The position numbers and the translations under genes are program-made. The notes beneath the pieces are model-generated. The model worked only from the letters and a program-made list of their open reading frames with translations. It did not search any database and was not told where the DNA came from. Of a stretch of 64,000 bases of DNA, positions 48,840-57,069 are shown piece by piece (the stretch's first letter is position 1; every line of letters starts with the position of its first letter). The stretch spans positions 2,046,001-2,110,000 of the forward strand of contig NZ_JPOE01000002.1 in the NCBI RefSeq assembly GCF_000733775.1, read 5' to 3'. This DNA is from Thiomonas sp. FB-Cd (GTDB lineage Bacteria > Pseudomonadota > Gammaproteobacteria > Burkholderiales > Burkholderiaceae_C).

Positions 48840-49908
48840 ATGGGCTATCCATTTAGCTCCACAGGTCGAGCAAACCGGTTGGCGGCCGGTTCCGAGTGCA
48901 CGTTGTCCCGTATGTTGACGTAGGTCGCTGGCGTTGTGGCGGCCGATTGCTGCAATAGCCGGTAGAACATCATGCCTCGTGATCGTGATGAGCGTCGGTT
49001 GAAGCGGAACGCAAATTCGTCGAGGTAATAGTCCACGTGTCGCGGATCGACGGCTCCCTGATGGGTGCCAAGCAACCAGCGTTTGAGCAACGAAATGACG
49101 CGATGGACCCCCGGCAAGGACACGTGCGCAGGGATCTTCGAGCCGAGTTGGACGAGCGGTTCATGAGCGAATCCGCCTTCCTGAAGTGGCCCGTAGATCG
49201 CCGATCCGTCAGTGCGGATCGTTGCGCCTGGCATGACGTTTTCGCGCACGAACGGGATCAAGGCGCCGATGGTTGGACCCTGCACGCGGTGAATCCGGAT
49301 GCGGCCAAAGCCCTTGGGATCGTGTACTTCAACGGCCACCGCAATGGCGACCAGATGGGACGTTTTGTGCGCCTTGGAGCGCGCCTTGCCAGACTTCACC
49401 CGGGGGCCTCTGCTCAGGGGCAGATAGGCCTCGTCAACTTCAACCGTTCCGGCGAGCTTGTCGCGTTGCGGGCGGACCATCGCGCGCCGGAATCGGTGCA
49501 ACATCGCCCAGGCCGTCTGGTAGCTGCTCAAGCCAAGCACCCGCTGCAGTCCGAGAGCGCTCACGCCATGCTTCTGACTCGTGATGTGCCAAGCGGCGGC
49601 GAACCAAACCCGCAGGGGCGTGCGGGTCTTGTCAAAGATGGTGCCCGCCGTCACACTGCTCTGGTGCGCACAGGATCTGCAGACCAATCGGCGCCGGCTC
49701 GCGCGAACGGGTGAGTCCATCACGCCGCATGCAGGGCAGCAAAATCCCCCCGGCCACCTCAATTTCTCGAGGTAGGCAACACACGCGTCTTCGGTCGCGA
49801 ACCACTCTTCAAATTGCACCCATGTCTTCGGGTAGTCGCGACCAGCTACGGGGCTGACATCAAACATCTGACCATTGTCCGCCTTGTGGAGCTAAATGGA
49901 TAGCCCAT
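48840..49908 (-). mobile_element. IS1595-family (ISXO2-like) insertion sequence, 1069 bp
   Basis: Ends are 24-bp perfect inverted repeats beginning ATGGGCTATCC and ending CTCCACA. One transposase gene fills the element on the minus strand; its last codons and stop lie within the left repeat. A perfect 8-bp target duplication, intact repeats and an intact gene indicate a recent and possibly still active insertion. It sits just before the start codon of tnpB at 49922. Confidence 0.93.
48845..49867 (-). CDS. ISXO2-like transposase of the IS1595 family
   Basis: A 340-residue transposase. An N-terminal zinc finger (CCPACG, CRSC) is followed by the ISXO2-type catalytic domain with Asp in VEVDEAYL, Asp in IRTDGSAIYGPL and an acidic residue in YYLDEFAFRFNRR. 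The HRVISLLKRWLLGTHQG block is typical. The ATG at 49867 (MFDVSPVAGRD) lies 18 bases inside the right repeat. No frameshift; it looks functional. Confidence 0.92.
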   Translation of the reverse strand: MFDVSPVAGRDYPKTWVQFEEWFATEDACVAYLEKLRWPGGFCCPACGVMDSPVRASRRRLVCRSCAHQSSVTAGTIFDKTRTPLRVWFAAAWHITSQKHGVSALGLQRVLGLSSYQTAWAMLHRFRRAMVRPQRDKLAGTVEVDEAYLPLSRGPRVKSGKARSKAHKTSHLVAIAVAVEVHDPKGFGRIRIHRVQGPTIGALIPFVRENVMPGATIRTDGSAIYGPLQEGGFAHEPLVQLGSKIPAHVSLPGVHRVISLLKRWLLGTHQGAVDPRHVDYYLDEFAFRFNRRSSRSRGMMFYRLLQQSAATTPATYVNIRDNVHSEPAANRFARPVELNG

Positions 49909-49916
49909 ATAAAATA
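49909..49916. repeat. Target duplication, right (ATAAAATA)
   Basis: Second copy of ATAAAATA, directly after the right inverted repeat. Removing the element and one copy rejoins GGCTGG-ATAAAATA-CCAGC and the tnpB start. Confidence 0.9.
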
Positions 49917-49921
49917 CCAGC

Positions 49922-51205
49922 ATGCAACGGCGCAAAGTCACGCTCAAGCTGTATCCCAATGCCGCGCAATCCGCGCGGCTTGAGGCGTGGACGCGGCTGC
50001 ACTGCGAGTTGTACAACGCGGCGCTCGAGGAGCGCATCGACGCCTGGCACAAGGCCCGGAAGTCCATCTCTTACTACGACCAGCAGAACGTCCTGCCGCA
50101 GATCAAGGCTGATCGGCCCGAGCTCAACGAACTCGGCAGCCACGCCTTGCAGCAGACGCTGCGGCGGCTGGATCTCGCCTTCCAGTTGTTCTTTCGCCGG
50201 GTCAAAGCTGGTCAAACGCCCGGATTCCCGCGGTTCAAGGCCGCCAAGCGGTTCGCGGGCTTCGCCTATCCCGATTCCGCTGGATGGAGGCTCATGCAGC
50301 ATGGCGGCAGTGGCGCCACGCTGCGCATCGGCACTGGCGAGGCTGCGATGTCCATCCGGGCGCGCGGCCGGCACCGCTTCGGGGTTGAGGCCAAACCCAA
50401 CGACATCACGCTCACGCGCAGGAACGGTCAGTGGTTCGTGTCGGTGACGCTGCGCGTGCCCGAGTCGGCCTGTGCGCGCCGGCGCACGGGCGATCAGCGC
50501 CGCGGGGTGGATTTCGGGATCAACGACTGGGCGACGTTCGATGATGGACGGACCATCGATAACCCGCGCTGGCTGCGCGAGGAACTGCCGCGCCTTGCCG
50601 CGCTGCAGCGGCAGCGCGCCAGGAAGAAGGGATCGCTGCGCTTCAAACGGCTCGGGCGTCGCATCGCCCGGCTGCACGAGCGTATCGGCAACCTGCGCCG
50701 GGACTTCGTGCACAAGGAAACAACCAGGATGGTGCGGCAATGCGCCATCCTGGCGACCGAGCAATTGGCCCCGAAGACCATGAGCCGCAGCGCACGCGGC
50801 ACGGTGGATGCACCGGGCCGTCGCGTGCGGCAAAAGGCCGGACTCAACCGGGAGATCCTCTCGGCAGGGTTCGGCATGGTGCATCCGATGCTCGCGTACA
50901 AAGCGGAAGAAGCTGGTACGCGGCTGCATCTGAGCAATACGCGCCAGATCAAACCGTCGCAACGCTGCTCGGCGTGCTGGGAACTCGTTCCCAAGACGCT
51001 GAGCCAACGCATGCATGTGTGCCCGTGCGGGCACACGGCGCCGCGCGACCGCAACAGCGCGTTGGTGGTGCTCATCGACGCATTCAATACGCAACACACG
51101 CCTGGGACGGGCGTGGCGGCGAGACCGAAACCTCTGCCCCGGCAACGTGGCAAGTCCAAGTCTGTGACCCGCGAAACCCCCACTACAGCGCCGTTAGGCG
51201 CTTAG
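49922..51205 (+). CDS. tnpB: TnpB, RNA-guided nuclease-type transposon protein, intact
   Basis: A 427-residue IS200/IS605 OrfB protein. RuvC residues are all present: Asp in RRGVDFGINDWATF (about 200), Glu in ILATEQLAPKTM and Asp in HTAPRDRNSAL. The zinc finger comprises CSAC and CPC. The helix-turn-helix region at the N-terminus is complete (MQRRKVTLKLYPNAAQSARL). There is no Y1 tnpA next to it. The IS1595 insertion separates the start codon from its native upstream region by 1.07 kb, so expression may be lost or driven from the IS. The end of the gene forms a hairpin at the right end of the element. A truncated sibling is at 1-245. Confidence 0.9.
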   Translation: MQRRKVTLKLYPNAAQSARLEAWTRLHCELYNAALEERIDAWHKARKSISYYDQQNVLPQIKADRPELNELGSHALQQTLRRLDLAFQLFFRRVKAGQTPGFPRFKAAKRFAGFAYPDSAGWRLMQHGGSGATLRIGTGEAAMSIRARGRHRFGVEAKPNDITLTRRNGQWFVSVTLRVPESACARRRTGDQRRGVDFGINDWATFDDGRTIDNPRWLREELPRLAALQRQRARKKGSLRFKRLGRRIARLHERIGNLRRDFVHKETTRMVRQCAILATEQLAPKTMSRSARGTVDAPGRRVRQKAGLNREILSAGFGMVHPMLAYKAEEAGTRLHLSNTRQIKPSQRCSACWELVPKTLSQRMHVCPCGHTAPRDRNSALVVLIDAFNTQHTPGTGVAARPKPLPRQRGKSKSVTRETPTTAPLGA

Positions 51206-51208
51206 TGG
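51180..51208 (+). ncRNA. Hairpin at the tnpB stop codon, probable 3' part of the omega-RNA
   Basis: CCACTA-C-AGCGCC-GTTA-GGCGCT-TAGTGG: two paired blocks with one bulged C. The tnpB stop codon TAG is in the second arm. It is followed by CGGGAGAGTTCA, comparable to the closing end of other IS605-type elements. In TnpB systems omega-RNA overlaps the gene end and its guide is the flanking DNA, here probably from about 51220. Inferred from position and fold. Confidence 0.5.
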
Positions 51209-51684
51209 CGGGAGAGTTCATTCGCGGCGCCGATCGGCAGGCTTGGTCGGTGCATCATCTTTGGATTCCAGAGCACCGCCCGTCAGCTGGATGGGTGGTC
51301 AACGGCCGGACCGACGGATCGCCCGAGGCTCACCGGATGTGCGATCCCGATTGGTGCTGGATCGCGTTGCGAGGCGATGCAGCACCGGGAAACCACCAGA
51401 ATCCCCGACGCCCTTCCGCACAGATGGTCCACGAAGGAACCGCGCTTGGGCGGCATCGGCCAGCACGCTGTGCCGGGAAGTGCGCTCGCCGGTGTTTGAC
51501 CCCACGGCGCATCGGGTTCGCGAGAGTCGGCCATAGCGTCGGATGCATTTGGCCGAACTTGGCAACCGGACCCCAAAAAATGCGAAACTACGACATATTT
51601 CGCCTTTTGAGCCCTCATGGGCCGGTCGCCTGATTTACAAAGTGGCGCTCAGCCCGCATCATTGAATAGCCGTCTTTCCGAGCC
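51209..51684. other. Intergenic stretch between tnpB and pilB
   Basis: 476 bases with no supported gene. The first few bases belong to the right end of the tnpB element. The remainder should contain the pilB promoter; I could not define it, and no -24/-12 (GG-N10-GC) element stood out. Confidence 0.5.
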
Positions 51685-53430
51685 ATGTCTACTGTCATTG
51701 CACCCTCACCAACGCAGATCCGTGGGCCCTCGCAGCTTGCCGGGCTCGCGCATGCGCTGGTGCAGTCAGACCAGTTGCAGCGCGCTGTGGCCGAGCAAAT
51801 TCAGAAGCGGGCGCTCGAATCGCGCGCGAGTTTCATCGCCACATTGCTGGCAAGCGGATTGATGAGTGCATCGGATCTTGCGCATTGGGTCAGCAAGACT
51901 TTCGCGCTGCCCATGCTCGATCTGGATGCTTTTGATCCGTCGCGGGTTCCTGCAGGCGCAATCGATGCGAAAATCGTCAAGGCCTACAAGGTTCTTCCCC
52001 TGATCAAGCGCGGGAACAAACTGGTGGTGGCTACCGCCGACCCGGCGGATCATGAGGCCGAGGACAAGATCAAGTTCCAGTCGCAGTCGGCTGTCGATCT
52101 GGTGGTCGTCGAGTACGACAAGCTTGCGCGGTGGATCGACCAGAGCACGCAGTCAGCCACCAGCCAGATCAGCGCGCTGATCGGCGACGACTTTGATCTT
52201 GCCGACTTGGACGACGGCAGCCCCGACGTCGCTGCTGAGAAGGATCTCGGCGCCGACGTCGACGACGCGCCTGTCGTCCGCTTTTTGCAGAAGATGCTGG
52301 TCGATGCGATCAATATGCGCGCATCTGACCTTCATTTTGAACCCTTTGAGAATTTTTACCGCATCCGGTTTCGCGTTGACGGGGAGCTGCGCGAAATCGC
52401 GCAGCCGCCCGTGGCGATCAAGGAAAAGCTTGCATCGCGCATCAAGGTGATTTCGCGTCTGGACATCGCGGAGCGGCGTGTGCCACAGGACGGACGCATG
52501 AAACTGCGCTTCGGCCCCGATCGCGCCATCGACTTTCGTGTGAGCACGCTGCCCACCATCCACGGCGAAAAAATCGTCATCCGGATTTTGGATTCCACGA
52601 TGGCGAAGATGGGGATCGAATCGCTGGGCTACGAACCGGAAGAGAAGGAGCGTGTCCTGCGTGCGATCAAGCGACCTTACGGAATGGTTCTGGTCACCGG
52701 ACCCACGGGAAGCGGCAAGACCGTATCGCTTTATTCGTACCTGAACCTTCTCAACCAACCGGGGGTCAACATCTCGACCGCGGAGGACCCGGCCGAAATC
52801 AACCTGCCCGGTGTCAACCAGGTCAATGTGAACGAAAAAGCCGGGTTGAATTTTGCGACCGCGCTGCGCGCGTTCCTGCGGCAAGATCCAGACATCATCA
52901 TGGTGGGTGAGATCCGTGACCTGGAAACAGCCGACATTTCGATCAAGGCAGCCCAGACTGGCCACATGGTGTTCTCCACCGTGCACACCAACGATGCGCC
53001 CACCACGCTGACTCGCCTCATGAACATGGGGGTGCCAGCGTTCAACATCGCCTCCAGCGTCATTCTCATCACGGCCCAGCGCTTGGCGCGCAAGCTCTGC
53101 CCCCAGTGCAAAACCCTGATCGACATCCCCAGTACGGCGCTGCTCGAGGCCGGTTTCAAGGAGAGCGATCTGGATGGAACCTGGAAGCCCTACAAACCCG
53201 GCAAATGCAACGCATGCAACGGCAGCGGATACAAGGGTCGCCTGGGCATCTACCAAGCGATGCCGATCAGCGAGGAAATCCAGCGCATCATTCTCAACCA
53301 CGGAACCGCGTTGGACATTGCCGAGCAGGCAAAGCGCGAAGGCGTGCGTACTCTGCGCGAATCCGGTCTGATCAAGGTCAAACAGGGACTGACCTCGCTT
53401 GAAGAGGTGTTGGCCGTCACCAACGAATAG
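51685..53430 (+). CDS. pilB: Type IV pilus assembly ATPase
   Basis: A 581-residue hexameric ATPase that drives pilus extension. N-terminal MshE-N/T2SE domain residues about 20-180, then the ATPase with Walker A GPTGSGKTVSLY, Asp box STAEDPAEINLPGVNQV, Walker B DIIMVGEIRDLETAD and the His box VFSTVHTNDAPTT. The zinc-binding pairs CPQC and CNAC near the C-terminus distinguish it from PilT. Normally pilC and pilD follow; here pilD follows after 266 bases and pilC is missing. Confidence 0.95.
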   Translation: MSTVIAPSPTQIRGPSQLAGLAHALVQSDQLQRAVAEQIQKRALESRASFIATLLASGLMSASDLAHWVSKTFALPMLDLDAFDPSRVPAGAIDAKIVKAYKVLPLIKRGNKLVVATADPADHEAEDKIKFQSQSAVDLVVVEYDKLARWIDQSTQSATSQISALIGDDFDLADLDDGSPDVAAEKDLGADVDDAPVVRFLQKMLVDAINMRASDLHFEPFENFYRIRFRVDGELREIAQPPVAIKEKLASRIKVISRLDIAERRVPQDGRMKLRFGPDRAIDFRVSTLPTIHGEKIVIRILDSTMAKMGIESLGYEPEEKERVLRAIKRPYGMVLVTGPTGSGKTVSLYSYLNLLNQPGVNISTAEDPAEINLPGVNQVNVNEKAGLNFATALRAFLRQDPDIIMVGEIRDLETADISIKAAQTGHMVFSTVHTNDAPTTLTRLMNMGVPAFNIASSVILITAQRLARKLCPQCKTLIDIPSTALLEAGFKESDLDGTWKPYKPGKCNACNGSGYKGRLGIYQAMPISEEIQRIILNHGTALDIAEQAKREGVRTLRESGLIKVKQGLTSLEEVLAVTNE

Positions 53431-53439
53431 ACGATCGGC

Positions 53440-53679
53440 TTAAACCGGAACGTTGATGGCCACAACTGCAATGCGGACCCCCGCCGCCTTCTTCTTTTCT
53501 TGATTGCATGCATGCATAGGACAAGCAGCACGGGGCGGACCGCCACGCAACCGAATAAGGGCGGCTGGCGTCGAGAAGGTAGGCATCGCCTCGCTCAACC
53601 AGGGTTTGAACGCCATCTGCACTGCGACTTCATCCGCAATTTCGTAATCATCGTGCCTGTACCATTTTTCAGCAGCCAT
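53440..53679 (-). CDS. Small hypothetical ORF opposite the pilB-pilD direction
   Basis: A 79-codon open frame (MAAEKWYRHDDYEIADEVAVQMAFKPW at the start, given in part) filling the gap where pilC would be expected. The first 30 residues have the composition of a real protein; the second half, with GGPPRAACPMHACNQEKKK, less so. No ribosome-binding site. It might be a fragment or chance frame. Function unknown. Confidence 0.3.
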   Translation of the reverse strand: MAAEKWYRHDDYEIADEVAVQMAFKPWLSEAMPTFSTPAALIRLRGGPPRAACPMHACNQEKKKAAGVRIAVVAINVPV

Positions 53680-53696
53680 GGGGCCAAAGCTTAGCC

Positions 53697-54566
53697 ATGC
53701 AGCACATCTTCATGGGTGTTCCCCCCGGCTTTTGGGTGTTCGCCGCCGGGGTTGCCGGCCTCGCCGTGGGCAGCTTTCTGAACGTCGTTATCTACCGGCT
53801 TCCGGTGATGCTGGAAAACGCCTGGCAGCGTGACGCCCAAGCCACCCTGCACCCGGAACTCGAGCCATCCAAAGGCGAGCCCTTTAACCTGTTGCATCCG
53901 CATTCGCGCTGCGGCCACTGCGGACATGCGATCCGCTGGTGGGAGAACGTTCCTGTCCTGAGCTGGATCCTGCTGCGGGCGCGCTGCTCGGGTTGTGGCA
54001 CACGCATCGCGGCACGTTATCCGTTGGTGGAACTGCTCTCCGGCATCCTGAGTGCCTCGGTGATTGCGCTGCACGGCTTGTCGCCCTGGTCCTTGGGACT
54101 GGTGATGCTCCTGTGGGCCCTGATTGCCCTGGCCTTCATCGATTACGACACCACGCTCCTGCCGGACAGCATCACGCTGCCACTCCTGTGGCTGGGCCTG
54201 CTGCTGCACGCAACCCTGGATCCCAGCTTTCTGCCGCAAGCCGTGTGGGGGGCTGCTGTTGGCTATGCCAGCCTTTGGGCTGTGTATCAGGCGTTTAAGC
54301 TGCTCACGGGCAAGGAAGGCATGGGCTACGGCGACTTCAAGCTCTTCGCAGCGCTTGGCGCCTGGTTCGGCGTGGTCGCCTTGCTGCCGATCATTTTGCT
54401 GTCGGCGGTCGCCGGCGCCGTCATTGGCATTGTGCTGCAGTTCAGCGGACTGGCCGAGCGCGGCAAGCCCATCCCCTTTGGTCCATTCCTGGCAACCGCT
54501 GGCCTGATCATGCTCTTGCTCGGCCCCGCACAACTCATCGCCTGGGTGCTGCCCGGTGGCGCCTGA
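53697..54566 (+). CDS. pilD: Prepilin leader peptidase / N-methyltransferase
   Basis: A 289-residue membrane aspartyl protease that cleaves and methylates prepilins. The N-terminal A24 domain has the two CxxC pairs, CGHCGHAIRWWENVPVLSW and CSGC. Catalytic Asps are in FIDYDTTLLPD and GYGDFKLFAALGAW, the GxGD motif. About seven membrane spans. The start lacks a clear ribosome-binding site. It precedes coaE by 12 bases. Confidence 0.94.
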   Translation: MQHIFMGVPPGFWVFAAGVAGLAVGSFLNVVIYRLPVMLENAWQRDAQATLHPELEPSKGEPFNLLHPHSRCGHCGHAIRWWENVPVLSWILLRARCSGCGTRIAARYPLVELLSGILSASVIALHGLSPWSLGLVMLLWALIALAFIDYDTTLLPDSITLPLLWLGLLLHATLDPSFLPQAVWGAAVGYASLWAVYQAFKLLTGKEGMGYGDFKLFAALGAWFGVVALLPIILLSAVAGAVIGIVLQFSGLAERGKPIPFGPFLATAGLIMLLLGPAQLIAWVLPGGA

Positions 54567-54578
54567 TCGGGTACAGGC

Positions 54579-55217
54579 ATGGTGGCGTCGTCCCCGGAGC
54601 TGACCCCGCGTCGTTTCACGGTGGGTCTCACAGGAGGCATCGGCTCGGGCAAATCTGCCGTGGCCGAGCTTCTTGCTGAAATGGGTGCCGCCGTATTGGA
54701 TGCTGACCGCATCTCGCATGAACTCACCGCCCCTGGCGGCGCCGCCATCGCGCCCCTGCGCGCAGCGTTTGGTGATGCCATGATTACTGCACAAGGCGCA
54801 CTTGACCGTGCCCGCATGCGCGCTGCCGTATTCGCCGATCCGGCGCTGCGCCACCAGCTTGAGTCCATCCTCCACCCGCGCGTGGGCGAAGTGCTGCGCG
54901 AACGGGCAGCCATGGTGAAGGGCAACTACCTCGTTCTCGTCGTTCCGCTCCTGGTTGAGGGCCTCGCGCGCTGGCGCGCTTACCTGGACCGCATTGCTGT
55001 GGTCGACTGTCCGCAGGCCCTTCAGGTCGCGCGCGTGATGCAACGTTCAGGGCTCAGCGCCGAAGAGGTGCGCGCCATCATGGCAACCCAGGCCACGCGC
55101 GAAGCCCGACGCGACGTGGCCGACGACCTGATCGATAACAGTACCAGCCTCGATGCATTGCGGTCGCGCACGCGCGCGCTTCATGCGCAGTATCTGCAGA
55201 TGGCCAGCGCAATTTGA
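54579..55217 (+). CDS. coaE: Dephospho-CoA kinase
   Basis: A 212-residue P-loop kinase doing the last step of CoA synthesis. Walker A in GLTGGIGSGKSAVAELL, then VLDADRISHELTAPGG, LVVPLLVEGLARWRAYLDR and VVDCPQALQVARVMQR. Length fits the family (206 aa in E. coli). It sits in the usual pilD-coaE-zapD-yacG order, 12 bases after pilD. Confidence 0.95.
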   Translation: MVASSPELTPRRFTVGLTGGIGSGKSAVAELLAEMGAAVLDADRISHELTAPGGAAIAPLRAAFGDAMITAQGALDRARMRAAVFADPALRHQLESILHPRVGEVLRERAAMVKGNYLVLVVPLLVEGLARWRAYLDRIAVVDCPQALQVARVMQRSGLSAEEVRAIMATQATREARRDVADDLIDNSTSLDALRSRTRALHAQYLQMASAI

Positions 55218-55349
55218 ATTCCCGTGCCACATGCATGACAATGTCAACGAGCGTGCTTGACGCCTGCCCTTTTTTCTTCTGACTCTGAAGGGCGCGTGGT
55301 GGCATGGGCGTTTCACCCGATCGCTGCGCATCCAACCCCCAACCGGCCC

Positions 55350-56102
55350 GTGATCCTTTACGAATATCCCCTGAGCGAACGCGTTCGCACCCTGTTGCGC
55401 CTCGAATACCTGTTTCGCCGGGTGAATTTTCTGCTACAGCGTGCCCACCCGTTTGATCACCATTACGCTCTGCTGTCGATGTTCGAGATCATGGACGTCG
55501 CCACACGTCAGGATCTCAAATCGGATCTGTTGAAGGATCTGGAGCGTCAACGGCAGCAATTCCTTGCCTTTCGCGGCAATTCAGCCGTGTCTGAGCAGGC
55601 GCTGGACGAGGTGCTGGCGGAAATTGATGCTGCATTCCAAGGCTTGAGCCAGCAGCTCGGAAAACCTGGTCAGCCGCTGCTCGAGAACGAGTGGCTGATG
55701 GCCATCCGCAGCCGCGCCAGCATTCCCGGGGGAACCTGTGAATTCGACTTGCCCGCGTACTACGCATGGCAGCATCTGCCGGAAGACCAGCGACGGCTGG
55801 ATATGGCGCGCTGGATGGAGGTCTTCAGCCCGCTGGCGATGACTGTTGAACTGCTTCTTCGCCTTCTTCGGGATTCCGGGACCCCCCACAAGACGCTGGC
55901 CGCGGGCGGCACGTACCAACAGAATCTGGCGGGACGCACGTACCAGCTCATGCGCTTGCGGGTGGACGGAGCGCTAGGCGTGGTACCCGAGACCACGGGT
56001 CATCGCCTCATGGTGTCGGTACGCTACATGCGGCCGGACGCTGATTGGAAGTTGAAGCCCGTGACAACGGACGTCGCCTTTGAAATTGCTCTTTGTCCAT
56101 GA
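55350..56102 (+). CDS. zapD: Cell division protein ZapD
   Basis: A 250-residue FtsZ-bundling protein, binding the C-terminal tail of FtsZ. Family blocks are ILYEYPLSERVRTLLRLEYL and RASIPGGTCEFDLPAYYAW. I use a GTG at 55350, which gives the usual length (247 aa in E. coli); the frame is open from 55257, adding 31 residues of unlikely sequence. No clear ribosome-binding site for GTG. ftsZ itself lies at the end of the window, and the FtsZ tail there is of the normal type. Confidence 0.9.
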   Translation: MILYEYPLSERVRTLLRLEYLFRRVNFLLQRAHPFDHHYALLSMFEIMDVATRQDLKSDLLKDLERQRQQFLAFRGNSAVSEQALDEVLAEIDAAFQGLSQQLGKPGQPLLENEWLMAIRSRASIPGGTCEFDLPAYYAWQHLPEDQRRLDMARWMEVFSPLAMTVELLLRLLRDSGTPHKTLAAGGTYQQNLAGRTYQLMRLRVDGALGVVPETTGHRLMVSVRYMRPDADWKLKPVTTDVAFEIALCP

Positions 56103-56338
56103 GTGCCTCTGAGAAATCACCCACGATACGCACGGTGCGCTGCCCGGCTTGCGGTGGAGCCAGTCGTTATGCCGTTGACAATCCCTGGCGCCCCTTTTGC
56201 AGCGAACGCTGCAAAAACATGGATTTCGGCGCCTGGGCCAGTGAGCAGTATCGTGTCGCGACCACGCCCGTCACAGGCGAGGAGACGGACGATCCATCGG
56301 CCCGGGCGTCCGAGCCACAGCAGGCGCCCAAACACTGA
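56099..56338 (+). CDS. yacG: DNA gyrase inhibitor YacG
   Basis: A 79-residue zinc protein. Ligands are the pairs CPACG and CSERCKNMD, the latter followed by the family block FGAWASEQYR. E. coli YacG binds GyrB and blocks DNA binding by gyrase. The ATG overlaps the zapD stop by four bases. The TGA stop is part of the CTGAC flank of the element that follows. Confidence 0.9.
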   Translation: MSASEKSPTIRTVRCPACGGASRYAVDNPWRPFCSERCKNMDFGAWASEQYRVATTPVTGEETDDPSARASEPQQAPKH

Positions 56339-56339
56339 C

Positions 56340-56600
56340 CCGGCGCGCGACAAGCCACGCCGTTCAGGGCGGAGAAGGATAGCGCGGATGCCACAGGCAT
56401 CCTTGTGAGGCTTGCCGCTGGTTCGCTGGATGCTGTGTATTTATCCTGCCATGAAGGGCGGGACACGCCCGGTTCGCCTGTGAAGTGAGTGGTGCAGCAA
56501 TGCCGCCAGCAGCAGAAACCCGCCGAAGCGACTCATTCCGGCTCGAAGCCGGGATGAGCGCCGTAGGAATCCGCATCCTTCAGGTCGGGGAGGATGTCAA
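56340..56600 (+). mobile_element. MITE: tnpB-less derivative of the 33.65-kb IS605-type element
   Basis: About 80 bases of its left end match 33654-33735 (GCGCGACAAGCC, GCCGTTCAGGGCGG, GCGCGGATGCCACAGGCATCC), and about 180 bases of its right end match 34928-35133 (GAAGGGC.GGACAC, CGCCTGTGAAGTGAGTGG, AACCCGCCGAAGCGACTCA, GAGCGCCGTAGGAATC). It ends GGGGAGGATGTCAA. All of the tnpB core is deleted. It is flanked on the left by CTGAC. It can be moved only if TnpA acts in trans. No open frame. Confidence 0.82.
56468..56600 (+). ncRNA. Orphan omega-RNA-like segment in the MITE
   Basis: Keeps the complete right-end scaffold of the related tnpB element and ends in the compact hairpin and GAGGATGTCAA typical of IS605-type right ends. 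If transcribed, it would give an omega-RNA whose guide is the flanking sequence from 56601 on, usable by a TnpB made elsewhere. Transcription has not been shown; no clear promoter is seen. Confidence 0.45.
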
Positions 56601-56622
56601 CAAGTGCGCGGTAAGCCCCGGG

Positions 56623-57069
56623 TCAATCCAGGGTCAAACGCCGAGCACCCGTCTGGTCACGCTCCTCGGCCAGCCATTGCAGCACGGGGAGGGTCCCAGG
56701 CAACACTGGCGTTACGCGCACCGGCAGGCGTTCCCAAGAAAGAGCTTGCCCCTCACAAGGCCGCAGATCACCCTCCCACTGCGTGACCTTGCAGAACTGG
56801 AGTTCGACCCGGGCGTGGGGGTAGTCCATCACGCAAGATCGCCAATAAGACGCCTGGACATGGGTGATGCCGAGTTCCTCGCGCAGTTCACGTGCCAGCG
56901 CCTGCAGAAGCGTCTCGCCTTGCTCGATCTTCCCGCCGGGAAATTCCCAATAACCTGCGTAAGGCTTGCCCGCAGGCCTGCTAGCCAACAGGAAACTGCC
57001 GTCTGCCCGCACCAGCACGCCGACCGCGACGGGCACGAGCGGACGCTGGACCTGCGAAGGCTCCTGCAT
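56623..57069 (-). CDS. mutT: MutT-type Nudix hydrolase (8-oxo-dGTP diphosphatase)
   Basis: A 148-residue Nudix protein. VPVAVGVLVRADGSFLLASR and then the Nudix box in WEFPGGKIEQGET, ALARELREELGI, are as in MutT, which removes 8-oxo-dGTP from the pool. The start is the ATG at 57069, overlapping the stop of the ATPase gene by one base (TGATG). The stop lies 22 bases from the MITE right end. The open frame to 57267 upstream is within the ATPase gene. Confidence 0.88.
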   Translation of the reverse strand: MQEPSQVQRPLVPVAVGVLVRADGSFLLASRPAGKPYAGYWEFPGGKIEQGETLLQALARELREELGITHVQASYWRSCVMDYPHARVELQFCKVTQWEGDLRPCEGQALSWERLPVRVTPVLPGTLPVLQWLAEERDQTGARRLTLD

